NCBI GenBank assembly: GCA_016271365.2
Contig: CM057458.1
Location: forward strand, 199,612,501 to 199,676,500
Source: Neoceratodus forsteri
Taxonomy: Eukaryota > Chordata > Ceratodontiformes > Ceratodontidae
Direction: 5' to 3'
DNA length: 64,000 nucleotides
Shown here: in pieces, positions 44,440 through 55,573 of the stretch
Position numbering within the stretch: the first letter of the stretch is position 1
Layout of the letters: each line of letters opens with the position of its first letter
The notes under the pieces: generated by a model
Databases searched by the model: none
Seen by the model: only the letters and a program-made list of their open reading frames with translations
Told to the model about the DNA's origin: nothing
Position numbers and translations under genes: made by a program

Positions 44440-47400
44440 CAGTAGTGGGACTGCACAATGCCCCCACCAATGCTTTACACTCAACCCTCCATGTCTGGTT
44501 TCCATACCCAAGGGCACCACCGATATAGGTGGGCAGGCAGCTCGGGTGGCCTTGGAAGTCCATCCAACTTGGGTGGTGGTGTGTAATGCCAGGTCCATTA
44601 ATAACAAGACTGCAATCATTGCAGATCTAGTTGGGAAGGTGGACCTGTCATGCATCACCAAGACCTGGCTGGATGAGAACTCTGGCCCTATGTTAGAGGC
44701 CACAATTCTGACCAGGTACTCAGTGATACACCGCCCAAGACTGGATCACGGGGGGTCTGTTTTGAGACTGAACTGGGCCTCGCAAACGTACCAGTTGAGG
44801 AGGCAGGGTTATTTTAGTGTACAGTGGTGCAGGTGTAGGTTATAGGATCGCCTTCATTTACCGTCCACACGGGGATGGGAATCATTTCCTTCAGGAAGTG
44901 ATGGACTTCATGATTGACATGGCATTTGAGTCACCCAGGCTGATGGTCCTGGGAGACATTAACGCCTGGGTCAATAATGAACTCTTGCAATTTGGACAGC
45001 ACTTTCTCCAGTTTATGTTATTGCTGGGCTTCACACAGGTTGGTACCATTGCCACTTATAAACATGATCACTCTCTTGACCCAGTCTTCCTCTGGGGATC
45101 AAAGCCTTCGATTTGAGGGTGGAGTCTGTTGGATGGTCTGATCACTACAACTTGGGGTTTGGTTTTTGGGCCCCCCCCCTCACAGGCCAAATCCTGTAGA
45201 GATGGTCAGGTGTCGCCCTTTATGAGATATAAGTTCTGAAGGCCTGGTGGCGATGCTTGATCTATCGGTTCTTCCATTGGCTAACAATGACCCAGAGGCT
45301 TTAGTGGTGGCCTATAATAAGGCCATCTCTGTCATTGCTCCTGTCTGTGTTTGCCCGCTCTCCCTTCACCCTCAGTCTCCTTGGTTTGACAGGACTTTGA
45401 GGAAGATGTGGTGACTGGGATGAAGGTTGGAGTGTTGCTGGTGGAAATCCACCCTTGATGCTGACTACCTTAGATTGATGGATCATTATCAGGCCTATCA
45501 ATCTGCAATCACCCGTTAAGAAGGCAGAGTTCCTGTCTGGAGAGATTGTGACTGCTCAGAACCCACCAGCTCAGCTGTTTTGAACTGTAGACAGACTGCA
45601 CAATCCAGCCTGCCTTCAGGTTCGAAGAGCCTTTTTGTAAGTGGAGTGCGATGAGCTTGCTCGATTCTTTGCAACTAAGGTGACCGACATCAGGGTGGAG
45701 CTCCAGCCAGCCCACTCTATCGGTGATGCTTTGGATCAGCTCTCGGTCACTTCTCCTCAGTTTCCCTGGAGTACCTCTGTCCGGCCAGAGCTCATGGAAA
45801 TCATGCAGATCGCCCAGAGTATGCACCCTATGTGCTGTAGTCTGGATCTGGGACCAGCTGCCCTGATTATGGGTTGCAGTGACATCATTGGCCCGGTCCT
45901 TGCATGGATAGTCTGGTACTCCTTGGAAACATGTGAGTTTTCTAGTTCCATAAAGGAGGTAGTGGTGACACCCATCCTGAAGAAATCTTCTTTGGACCCA
46001 GCCTACCCGGCAAACTACAGACCAATCTCTAACCTTCCCTTTTTAGGGAAAGTGATTAAGAAAGTAGTGGCCCTATAACTGGAGAACCATTTAACCATCC
46101 ATGACATCTATGAACCTCTCCAATTCAGTTTTTGAAAGAGGCATAGTACTGAGACGGTGCTGGTTCGTGTGCTCAATGATTTCCTGATGGCCAGGGATTA
46201 GAAGAACTATTCTGTCTTGGTTCTTCTAGATCTCTCATCAGCATTTGACACTATGGACCATGGGGTTCTTCTTTGTCACCTGAGATTCATCTGTGACCTG
46301 TCAAGTACAGTCCTCAGGTGGTTTACATCTTTCCTCTCTGGCAGAACTCAGAGGGTGGTATCGGGGATTTATTCCTCTGATCCAGTCCCTCTGTCATTCA
46401 GGGTCCCTCAGGGATCAGTGTTGCCCTCCATGTTGTTTGCAGTGTACATGCTTCCCCTCAGAGACATTGTAAGAAGGTATGGGCTGAGGTTTCACTGCTA
46501 TGCTGTTGATACCGAGCTCTGTCTTTCTTTTGCACCCAACCGGGGATAGAGCTCTCTTGGTATTTAACAACTACCTCACTGAAATCCAGGACTGGATGAA
46601 TTCGAGTTGGTTGAAGTTGAACTTGGAAAACACTGAGGTGCTGGTTGTGGACCCGGGACACCAGATAGAGGGGTTGGGGGAGGATTCACCTTCAGGACTT
46701 TATCTCGGGGGCTTACCACTCCCTACCTCTGAATGGGTGAGAAACTTGGGAGTGATTTTTGATGAAGAGCTGACACTGCGATCGCAGGTGTTGGCAGTAG
46801 TCATATCCTCTTTTTATCACCTGAGGAACATCTCCAGGGTAAAGCACCTTGTTCTGTGTAGTGACCTCCATACATTGGTCTACACCTTTGTGTTCTCATG
46901 CTTGGATTACTGCAACTCCCTTTACCTAGGGTTTCCTGGGGTGGATATCTGCCACCTGCAGCTAGTGCAGAACATTGCAGCCCGGTTATTGATGGGAACT
47001 CCCCAGTCCTGTCATATTTCTCAGGTGCTGTGCAAGCTGCACTGGCTGCCGGTGAGATGGCAGATCACCTTTAAAATTGGACTTCTGACTTACAAAGCTC
47101 TACACGGACAGGGCCTGGACTACCTGAAACAGCTTCTGGTCCCTTACTGCCTAGGGCGATCGCTCTGCTTGGCTGACGAGGGGTTGGTGGAGATTCAAAG
47201 GATTTTCTTAAAATCTTCTGGGGCCCGTGCATTTATGTATGTGGCCCCAGTCCTTTGGAATTCTCTACCCCATCAATTACGGGAGTGCACGACTGTTGAA
47301 GGTTTTAAGCAGGCATTGAAAACACATTTATGGAGACAAGCCTCTTCTGAGTGATATGTTCTATTTCTGGATTTTATAAGTTTTTATGTATATTTGTATT

Positions 47401-47482
47401 TTGTGTTGTGTGTTTTAACTATTGTAATGGTGCCTTGGTTATAGAAAGGCACATTATAAATAACATTATTATTATTATTAAC
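44440..47482 (+). mobile_element. L2-like LINE inserted in Harbinger element 1
   Basis: Endonuclease from about 44570 (VVVCNARSINNKTAIIADLV), RT, and a 3' end in (ATT)n at 47466-47480. The 3' part of ORF2 is open for 284 codons. The insertion interrupts the region between the two SANT genes. The 5' boundary is uncertain. The structure (single visible ORF2, short repeat tail) fits L2 and relatives. Confidence 0.8.
44570..47354 (+). pseudogene. L2-like LINE ORF2 (endonuclease and reverse transcriptase)
   Basis: The endonuclease includes CITKTWLDENSGP, YRIAFIYRPHG, LMVLGDINAWVNN (about 44940-44985) and WSDHYNLGF (about 45130-45160). The RT has NYRPISNLPFLGKVIKK (about 46010-46065), VLLDLSSAFDTMDHGVLLCHL (46217-46280), FRVPQGSVLPSMLFAVYM (about 46398-46450) and FHCYAVDTEL (about 46490-46520). 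In the last motif the usual YADDTQ has become YAVDTE, so one catalytic Asp is lost. The C-terminal part (46500-47354) reads through LDYCNSLYLGFPGVDICHLQLVQNIAARLL and LHWLPVRWQITFKIGLLTYKALHG, hallmarks of L2 clade proteins. Stops and shifts lie near 45115, 45480, 46077 and 46200. Confidence 0.85.
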
Positions 47483-48699
47483 CCTTTGTCCCCCTTATGT
47501 GGACTAGAAGCTATCAGAATGTGGGACACATGGGCAAACGGTAGAGCACTGCAGCTGACCCTACCCCAGGACGCCAGAACACTGTTACTCTGCTTGCCTA
47601 TCTGTTCAGACAATCTGTTATGACCTGTAGGCTATGTAATGTGCAGCATGCTGCAGAGGACTGTGCCTGCACCTGTTGACAGTGCATGTGGAGCTAATCC
47701 TCACAATGTGGAAAAGGGAGCATTGTTGCTATACAATGTGGCCCTGTCCCACATAATTTGGGACAGTGAAGAGTTATGCACCAATGTATCACACACGCAG
47801 GACAGCTATATGTGGGGGGGGGGCAGCACATAGTCAATGAACAGTGGCCTGGGTGCTTTTGAGGCCTGACGTGCTGGGTGCAGTTGTGCACAGGTTGCAC
47901 AGCTGTCCTGCCCCTCTGTGGATGCCGACACAGTGCACTGGGAGGCAGTGCAAGGTGGGACACCACATCTGTACCTGACCACTGTGAAGGACAGCACATA
48001 TTCCTGTGAGATGTACCAGACCTGAACACACAGCAGGCCCAGAGATCTGTACAGGGGTGTTGGCAGGCATACACACTGTACACAGTTGTGCAGTGGTGTG
48101 ATGTGTGACTGACACACAACATGTGCCATATTGTGTACCGCTACATGACAGCCAGGTATCCTGCAGCTGGTCTAGGCCACTGTGCAGGGACCCTGTGCAG
48201 GCAGCTGTTGTATAGGGGATGGCCATATGTCTAGCCCCTCCGGTGCATAGAGATGGCTCCACAACACTACCCGGATGGGTATGGCGGGTGGTGGTGTGGG
48301 GGAGTGTGGTGAAGGCAGCTGTTGGGGGGGGGGTCACCCATTGCACACTGTATTCGCATGGCACCAGTCAGCCCTGCCATGCAGGAGGTGGTATGTGGGG
48401 GTGGCATGTGCACTGTTGGAAGGGGTTGGGGACTGCAGGGACATGTGTGTACAGCACAGTACTGTTGCACTGCACCCCTGGGATGGCACATAGGATGCAG
48501 TGCTGTACCCATTGCCACTATACCCCAGCACTGTATGGTATGCTGTCTACGGGCAGCCATGCCAGGTAGCACGTAGGGAAGTAAGACTCTATGGTGACCC
48601 CACTATTGTGCAATGACACGTTCGATGTGACATGTTGCCTTGCATGTCATTGCTGCATGTACCAGAACACCCCCGTGCCAGGTGTAGCAGAGAAAACAT
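47483..48699. other. non-coding interior of Harbinger element 1
   Basis: GC-rich, TG/CA-biased sequence with overlapping small frames on both strands but no recognisable domain. It precedes the second SANT gene and may hold its promoter. Confidence 0.5.
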
Positions 48700-49930
48700 C
48701 ATGCCATGCCACAGCAGACTCGGCCTGAGTGGAAGGGCCCACAATTTTACCCCCACAGAGACCATGCAGCTCATTAATCTTGTGCAGCAGTGGGGGACAA
48801 CACTCCTCCCACCCGGTTGCAGGACGAACACAGCGGAGGAGCGGGCAAGGGCATGGTAGGTGATAGGGGCATGCCTAAGTGCCATCAGAGGTGTGCCCCA
48901 CACCATGCAACAGCTGCAACACCACTGGCAAGACATGGCATGGAGGGACCCAGGGATCCTGCAGTGGTTACTGGACATGGTGCAGTGGAGGGACATGGAA
49001 ATGTGGATGGGCCAGGCACAAGGTGCAGGTAAGTATACCATCATCTAGTTGATGTTGCTACACTGACACACAGGCCATGGCCAGCACTGGTGCATGCATG
49101 TAACTGTGTTCCTCTTCCCACAGGTGCAGGACATGGTGACCCTGGTATGCAGGGGCGGCTAGATGATGCTCAACTGCAGCAGCAGTTGCCGAGACACTGG
49201 AGGGTAGGTAGGTGCATGCCCTGTATGCCATGTGTCATGTCCATGCCGTGGTAATCCACGGGGGGTGGGGGGGTGGTGGCTGTGTGTTGCCTGTGTGTGC
49301 AGTGTGTCCTGGCACAGTACTGACTACCACCATTACTTCCTTGTAGGTGTGCGGAGCAGACTGTCACAGGGCCTTGCTGTGGGCGATGGCTGAGGTGAAG
49401 GCAGAGGAAACAGTTGCCTACTGGCACCATACCCTGTGCTGGCTATGCAGGGTATGCCCCATCCTACCAGAGGTGGAGAAGGCAGTGGACGACCATCCGG
49501 CTGCAGTGCTGAGTGTGCCCCAACAGCATGGTGGGGTGGCCTCGGCTGGGGCATCACCAGCGTAGGTGATGGCAGATGCAAATCAGGCAGCAGAGGGACA
49601 GGTAATGATGGAGCTGTCTGCAGCCGAGCTGGAGGTGGTGGATCGGCCAGCGGAGGCGCAGGAGGAGGATGCGCATCCAGCAGGGGGGCAGGTGGAGGAT
49701 GCCAACATGCTGCCCGAGGATGGTGTGGACCACCAGTCTGACAGCAGTGACGTGGACCAACAGCAGCCGGGAGGACAGGAGGCTGGGGAAGGGTCACCTG
49801 CAGGACAGCCTGGGCCGCAGGCTATGTTGTACCCGGGGCAGCAGGCGGCGGGTGACCAGCAGCTAGTTGTGCTGGTGTCTGTGATAATTGAGGATGTGAG
49901 AGCTCTCCTCATGGTGCTGCAGGGGCACTA
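48700..49930 (+). pseudogene. Myb/SANT-like protein gene 2 of Harbinger element 1
   Basis: Exon 1 contains HNFTPTETMQLINLVQQWGTTLL (48752-48820), ERARAW then stop then VIGACLSAIRGVPHTMQQLQHHWQDM (to about 48940), the helix pattern of a Myb/SANT domain, and the tail LLDMVQWRDMEMW. A GTAAGT donor follows GTGCAG at 49028. An acceptor CCCACAG lies at about 49123, a GTAGGT donor near 49204 and a TTGTAG acceptor near 49346. Exon 3 (49347-49565) encodes a helical segment, ALLWAMAEVKAEETVAYWHHTL. A further frame, 49566-49931, is acidic and Gln-rich. TAG at 48857 is a premature stop. The domain is clearly different from the first SANT gene of this element. Confidence 0.65.
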
Positions 49931-49931
49931 G

Positions 49932-51189
49932 CGCTGAAACATTGTGGACTGGGGCCATGGACTATGGATCTTTGACAAGCCTTTGACTCATTGGCTGCTG
50001 TAGGCTTGTGTCGGGGGGGCCACCTGTTTTGTGTATGTGGTGGGGGGGCAGGTGGGCATTGGGTGAGTGTACAGCGGGGGCCTGCATCCCATGTGTGAAG
50101 GGGCTGTGGTAATTCGTGCCTGGGTGGGGTCCATACATGGGGAGCATCTGCTGTGTGTTCCTGCCTGGGGGGGGTGGGCATTGTACATATGGGCTGGGGG
50201 GCGCTTGTACAAATGGGGTCTGTACATAGTGTTTATATTGTGTGGGTACTGGGGGGTGCTGTTTGCTTATGCTGTTGATGTTGTTTTTACTTGTTTTTAC
50301 CCTTGTTTCATTGTGTTTTCTATTGTATCATTAAATGCTGTGTTTGCACCCCTGGCTCTGAGCATCTCTCTCTGGTCTGCATGGGTGTGTGCATGTGTGT
50401 GTCACTGTGCCTGTGAGGCACCCACATGTGAGCCTAGCTACGTCTCATGTGCATCCCAATGTGCACATGGTAGCTGTGTCTGACTTTGCACCTCCACAGC
50501 CTTGGCGTACACCAGTGGGCACTGGCCTCATGGTGCTCAGTGTGCAGCCCTTGCAGTGCAGGGTCGTCCATGCTGCCACACTGCATGTCATGGCTGTGTG
50601 GCAGCCATGGGCCAGTATGGCTCCCTTCCACAAAGGGGCATGGTGGTCCCTGTGGTTGGCACCAGTGGCACAACTCAATGGTGCATCCTACCATCATACG
50701 TCTGGAGGTCTGTGCCACCTGGTGCTGTGTCACTGTTGTGATTGCACTGTTTACATGTATCAGTGACCATGGCAGGTGCATTGTGCCTGGTGGTGCCATC
50801 CTCATGGCATTGTTCCTCTGCCCTGTGTGTGCCCATCACCAACCTGCGTCTCCATGTCCGTGGTCCATGTGTGCTGTGGTCCTCTGTGTGTTGCCTGGGG
50901 TGCTGTCACACATTCACCGTCATGCCTACCAGATGCTGTATGACATGCATGGGCACTGTTCCAGCTCCAGTGCTGACACTTGTGTCAGATGGCACCTGGC
51001 AGGCATTATCTCATCCTCCTGAGGCTTGGTGGATGTGCCATGGGAGCCATGCCATTGTCAGGGCTGAGTTGCACCCCACTGTGTTCCCTGTACTGCTGCA
51101 GGTGCCACCATGGTGGTGCTGGTGGTGTGGGGTGGTGGTGGTGGTGGTGGTGTGGTTGGTTGAGGTGTCCTTATGCTACCTCAAAAGAA
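49932..51189. other. non-coding interior between convergent genes of Harbinger element 1
   Basis: TG-rich sequence with an ATTAAA signal near 50330 that may end the second SANT gene. A (GGT)n run lies near 51122-51153. No coding domain recognised on either strand. Confidence 0.5.
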
Positions 51190-52600
51190 CTACTTGATCA
51201 GCTCCTGTTGTGTATGGTGTCCTGCTGTTGCACCACTGTGTGCCAGGTGTCCCACCATGTCATCCAGATCCCCGTCACCCTCCTGCAATGCACCTTTCTC
51301 CTGGTCACTGTCCAGCAGTGGAACACTGTGTGCCAGGGCAATGTTGTGGAGGATGCATCAGGTGAACACTATCCTGCATGCCATTGCAGGGCTGTACTGG
51401 AGCGCACCCCCCAAGGTGTCAAGGCATCGGAATTGGGACTTCAGTATTCTGTAGGTGTGCTCAGTTACCCCTCTTGTGCTGGTGTGGGCCTCATTGTACC
51501 TGCCTTGGCTGCTGTCTGGGACGTCCTCACAGGGGTCATCAACCATGGCATCTGGGGATATCCACTGTAGCCTGTTTGGGGGGAAGAGCTTAGTTGCATG
51601 TTGCTGTGTGCAGTCCTGTCTTCGGCATCTCACTATTCTCTGCATGGCATGCACTGTTGCCTGCACATGCGCTCACATGCAGGTGCACACTATCAGTCAT
51701 ACGCACATCCTTGGCTGTGTCCATGCACTGCATGTGCTTCCCTTGACATTGTGTGGCCTTCCCAGGTCCCTGTGTGTTGCACAGTGTGTGTGTGTCTTGC
51801 CCCTGCCTTCCTCCTGTGTGCAGCATACCACATGTCTGCATGGCAGTCACCTCTGCCTGCTGCAGTGCCTGTCTGCCCTGTGCCTCTGTTGTGCCACTGT
51901 GCCCCATACGCCTACATGGACTGTCTGCCACATGCACGCGCACTGCCACTTACACACCTTTGCAGTTGTCATTCCCCATGGTACATACCTACAAGCCATC
52001 CTCCAGTGGTGTCCCCTCTCTCAAATGCCTTCTGTAGCCCACAGTTCCTGCAGATGTGGGAGTCATGGCAGAATCCAGGGTATTTGGCCACCCCATCTAG
52101 GATGCGACCCCCACTGTCAGCAACAACCTGGTTATTCATCGAGTGGTACTCTTTCCTGTTTATGTATGCATCCCCATCCTTGCTTGGGGCCCTGATGGCC
52201 ATGCATGTGCAGTTGATGACACCTAGCACATGGGAGAACTGTGGCATGTTATAAAGGCCTGCTTCACCTGATGCTGCTGTTGGGCATCCTGCGGGAAGCT
52301 GATATGTTGCGGGGTGCACAGTATGAGGGCCACAAGGAACCTCCTCAGGTGTATGGACACCACTGGCTGGGAGATGCCCACTGTGTCCCCTGTGGGTGTT
52401 TGGAAAGTGCCGGTGGTGAGGAAGCACATCGCTGCACTCACACCCACCTCCAGTGGCAGATGGTGGCCCTTGTTGCTGGTGCTACATAGGTCACCACCCA
52501 GGTCCTGGCATAGCTCCCTGATGCAGCTCTCACTGAGACTATAGCATGCCAGGCACTGCTGTTCAATCAGGTCCTCGAAGATCTTGCAAGATCATCTTAC
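51190..52600 (-). pseudogene. HARBI1-like DDE nuclease of Harbinger element 1 (catalytically altered)
   Basis: The minus-strand N-part (52600-52260) reads FEDLIEQQCLACYSLSESCIRELCQDL, then AAMCFLTTGTFQTPTGDTVGISQPVVSIHLRRFL. After a frame change near 52255 come SHVLGVINCTCMAIRAP and INRKEYHSMNNQVVADSGGRIL. A donor GTATGT at about 51984 and acceptor CAG at about 51572 bracket an intron. The last exon gives YSGYPQMPWLMTP, then YNEAHTSTRGVTEHTYRILKSQFRCLDTLGGALQYS (51500-51380) and a tail ending near 51190. Against the family, the first acid (IDCTH) is Asn and the second (GDSGYP) is Tyr; the Glu is kept. With the frame change, the enzyme cannot be active. Confidence 0.8.
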
Positions 52601-53127
52601 TCTATGCACTGGTAGCATTGATACCATTGCTGGGCACTGTGGCTCGGTCTCCTGGGTCCTGCCTCTGCACCTGGCATGCCTGTGATCATGATGCTCTGCT
52701 ATCATTATTCCCAGAAGGACTCCCATTGCTGACATTGCTTTGTGTCTCACTATACTACTGTCTGCTGTCTGGCTATGTGTGTGTGTGTGGGGGGGGTTAT
52801 ATAGCCTGTGCTCTGGTTAGGACAGCTATTCCTTGGTTTAACTTACGTCAGCTTCATCTGTCATATTTACTTATGCCTCTTATTCTGGAATAGCATTTTC
52901 ATGGTGTCGGTGTATTACACACATCACAAGCCGCATTATGCACTGGCGCAAGCTTTCTTTGGCATAACTGTGTTGTAACTTGCGTTTGGCATAGTGGTTG
53001 TGGGTTGCAGTGTAAGTGTTCTTTTGGAATCACGTGTGTCACAAGTCACTGGTGTAACTTGCAATTTAAGCCATCGGGACTGGCGTACTGCGTTTACATT
53101 TGGCGTAGCTGTCTTGGAATTGGGCCC

Positions 53128-53447
53128 TCTGTGTCCAACACTTCTGTATCTGCACATTAACTGTCCTCAGCTCAACTGGAAGCCTTTTCCAGAACATTTG
53201 TTAGAATGAATGCTAGTGTTGAATGCACATATTCTTTGGAACTAGTAGCCTTCGCTGTGGGATGCAGCACTGTTGTCATCTTCCTTCAGTTTCTGGGCTA
53301 TATAAGCTTTATACAAACATTTAAATGTTTTGGCATACTTGGTTGGTAGACTACTCAGTTTCCAACACTTCTGTCTTAACATAATGCTTGTCTGCCACCT
53401 AACTTGAATCCTAGTCCAGACAGTGTGTTAGTGATGAAAGAGACTTA
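53128..53447. other. spacer between two Harbinger elements
   Basis: About 320 bp without coding sequence. The phrase TCCAACACTTCTGT occurs twice (near 53124 and 53369). It is presumably host DNA, or an older repeat into which both transposons inserted. Confidence 0.5.
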
Positions 53448-53954
53448 GGGTGGGATATTCAAAAAGGTTGCGCCATGCGCAATAGGGTTGTGCCAGCGCA
53501 AGTCTGAAATTGCGCCATTCTACGATATTCAGCAGGAGGCAGTTGCGCCACTGAAAACATGCTGAGCAACAGCGCAATGCTAATTAACGCATGCACAACC
53601 GAAGGGGGTGGAACCATGCATAAAGTGCACAATGCGATATTCAAAGGCTTGCGCAATGCGCAACAGTGGATCAGGTGGAAGTTGCGCCTTAGCGGAAATG
53701 AGCCAAAATAAAAAGGCTCAAGGAAGAGGCGCAAGAACGCTACAGGGAAGCCACATGAGGCAGGGAGATGGAGAAGGCCAGAGGGAGAAACAGTGCAGGC
53801 CAGGGAGAGCACAGGACAGAAGAGGGGCAAGGGAAGGTGTGTGGGGCCACAGAGTGCAGAGGCCAGTAGGTGTACCCGGTGCAGTGGAGGTAGCAGTCAG
53901 GACAGCGGGGGTAACACAGCAACAACAGCCAGGGGTGGAACACAAGCCAGGGAC

Positions 53955-55220
53955 ATGGACAGTGCCAGCTTCTACGTGGAAGCTGTAATGAGGGGGGTGA
54001 GAAGGCATGCTGCAGGGGGACGTGGCCGTGGAAGGGCCCGTCGGCGGTACGCTCCCAACAGGCAGTACCGAGCCCGCATCAGCTTTGAGCTCTATTCAGA
54101 TGTCGAGATTGTGGGCCGGTACTGCCTGAACAGGGCAATACTGAGGCGGCTCTGTGAGCTGTGCAGTGATGTGACACAGGCACCCTCACGAAGGAGTGAT
54201 GCTCTGTCAGTGGAGAAAAAGGTAACAGCCTGCATGTGCTTGCTCACCACGGGTACCTTCCAGAGACCAACAGGGGACACCACAGGCATAACACAGTCAG
54301 CCACGTCACGCATCCTCACCCAATTCCTCAGCGCACTGTTGCCACATGCTGCGGAGTACATCCATTTCCCCAGCACTGTGGCAGAGCATACAGCAAACAT
54401 ACAGGAGTTCCACAGGGTAGCATGTATGCCTGGCATGCTAGGGGCGATAGACTGCACCCACGTGGCCATTTGCACACCACCTGGCCCCAATGGGGCTATC
54501 TATTGGAATCGGAAGGGATTTTCCAGTGTCAACTGCCAGGTGGTGTGTGATGCCAGTGGGCGCATCATCAATGTCTGTGCCACGCACCCTGGTGGAGCAC
54601 ACGATTCATTCATATGGTACCAATCGGCACTGTGCCATCGATTCAAGAGTGGGGACATCCCCACAGGACATCTAGTGGGTGAGTATGCATGTAGGATTGG
54701 CAAATTGGGGGCAAGGGTGGGTAAGCCACAGGTGCCATGGGTGTGGCACACAGGGTTGGGGCAATATCAGCTTGAACAAGACACTAACCTCCACTGTCTC
54801 CACACAGGTGACAGTGGATACCCACTCCGTCCCTGGCTGCTCATACCCTACCGGTGGCCCATGACCCCATCGCAGCAACGCTTCAATGAGGCACACACCG
54901 CCACACGCAACATCATTGAGCGGGTGTTTGGGATGCTGAAGGCACGCTTCTGATGCCTAGACACCTCCGGCGGTGCCCTACAGTATAGCCTCTCAAAGGC
55001 CTGTGGGATATTCCTGGCCTGTTGTATCCTGCACAACATGGCCAAAGACTGTGTGATAGCTGTACAGGTCAAGGAGGGGGACAGCGATGGGGACGATGGT
55101 GACGCCGGTGATGATGGGGATGAGCAGCCCCCCCTTGGACGGCGTGACCCCCGACTGATCCGGCTGGCCCAGCTGCACTGGGACACCATCACAGAGGAGC
55201 ACTTCGCCCAACACAGGTAA
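53955..55220 (+). pseudogene. HARBI1-like DDE nuclease (transposase) of Harbinger element 2, one stop
   Basis: Start at ATG 53955 (MDSASFYVEAVMRG); the N-part is Arg/Gly-rich. Exon 1 runs to 54678. A 129-bp intron (54679-54807, GTGAGT...CACACAG) keeps the frame. Exon 2 ends at TAA 55218-55220, giving 378 codons, close to the usual 350-400. Catalytic residues by position: Asp166 in GAIDCTH, Asp243 in GDSGYPL and Glu279 in NIIERVFG, with 35 residues between the last two (the DD35E pattern of Harbinger). An in-frame TGA stands at codon 290 in ARF-stop-CLD, where the family has Arg; a CGA to TGA change explains it. The rest is intact, including LACCILHNMAKDC. It would cut and join transposon ends. 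Confidence 0.9.
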
Positions 55221-55374
55221 GTCATGGGACCATGTGCAACCAACAGTGGCTAGGGCACAACCCACATATACACAGGGAAACACACCAGGGGTGCATGACA
55301 GCAAGGGAAGTGGCAGGGCACAGAAGCACACACATACAATCAGGGAGGGTGAACAGTAACCGCCACATGAACAG

Positions 55375-55377
55375 ACA

Positions 55378-55414
<37 letters not shown>
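55375..55414 (+). repeat. (AC)n microsatellite
   Basis: About 18 CA units in a row, downstream of the nuclease stop codon and within the convergent intergenic region of the transposon. Confidence 0.92.
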
Positions 55415-55416
<2 letters not shown>

Positions 55417-55573
55417 CGCAAAAGTGCACAGGGTCAGGTGCACAACAGAGCAGGAACACAGACACTAAAAACACACACGTCCACAGGCCACCACCTCCAC
55501 TTTTACTGTCCATGTACATGTGTCAGATGCTGGGCACCTTTGCACTTTGGTGTACAGCGCAATGCAGGCATCA

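Larger units (their letters stand above)
41740..53127. mobile_element. Harbinger-type DNA transposon 1 (decayed, with a nested LINE)
   Basis: The ends GGACCTGATTGCAAGAGA (41740) and, inverted, GGGCCCAATTCCAAGACA (53127) agree at about 13 of 18 positions. TCT flanks both sides (41737-41739 and 53128-53130). The 3-bp duplication length fits Harbinger, although the usual target is TWA. Inside are two Myb/SANT-type genes on the plus strand (42050-43475 and 48700-49930) and a HARBI1-like nuclease on the minus strand (52600-51190). An L2-like LINE (44440-47482) is inserted. Without it the element is about 8.3 kb, long for the family. Non-coding parts are rich in TGTG/CACA words. Confidence 0.78.

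Noticed and set aside
50389..52254. Several overlapping frames of 120-250 codons rich in Cys, His and Leu on the plus strand
   Set aside because: They are shadows of TG/CA-rich non-coding DNA and of the antisense HARBI1-like gene. No domain pattern is present.
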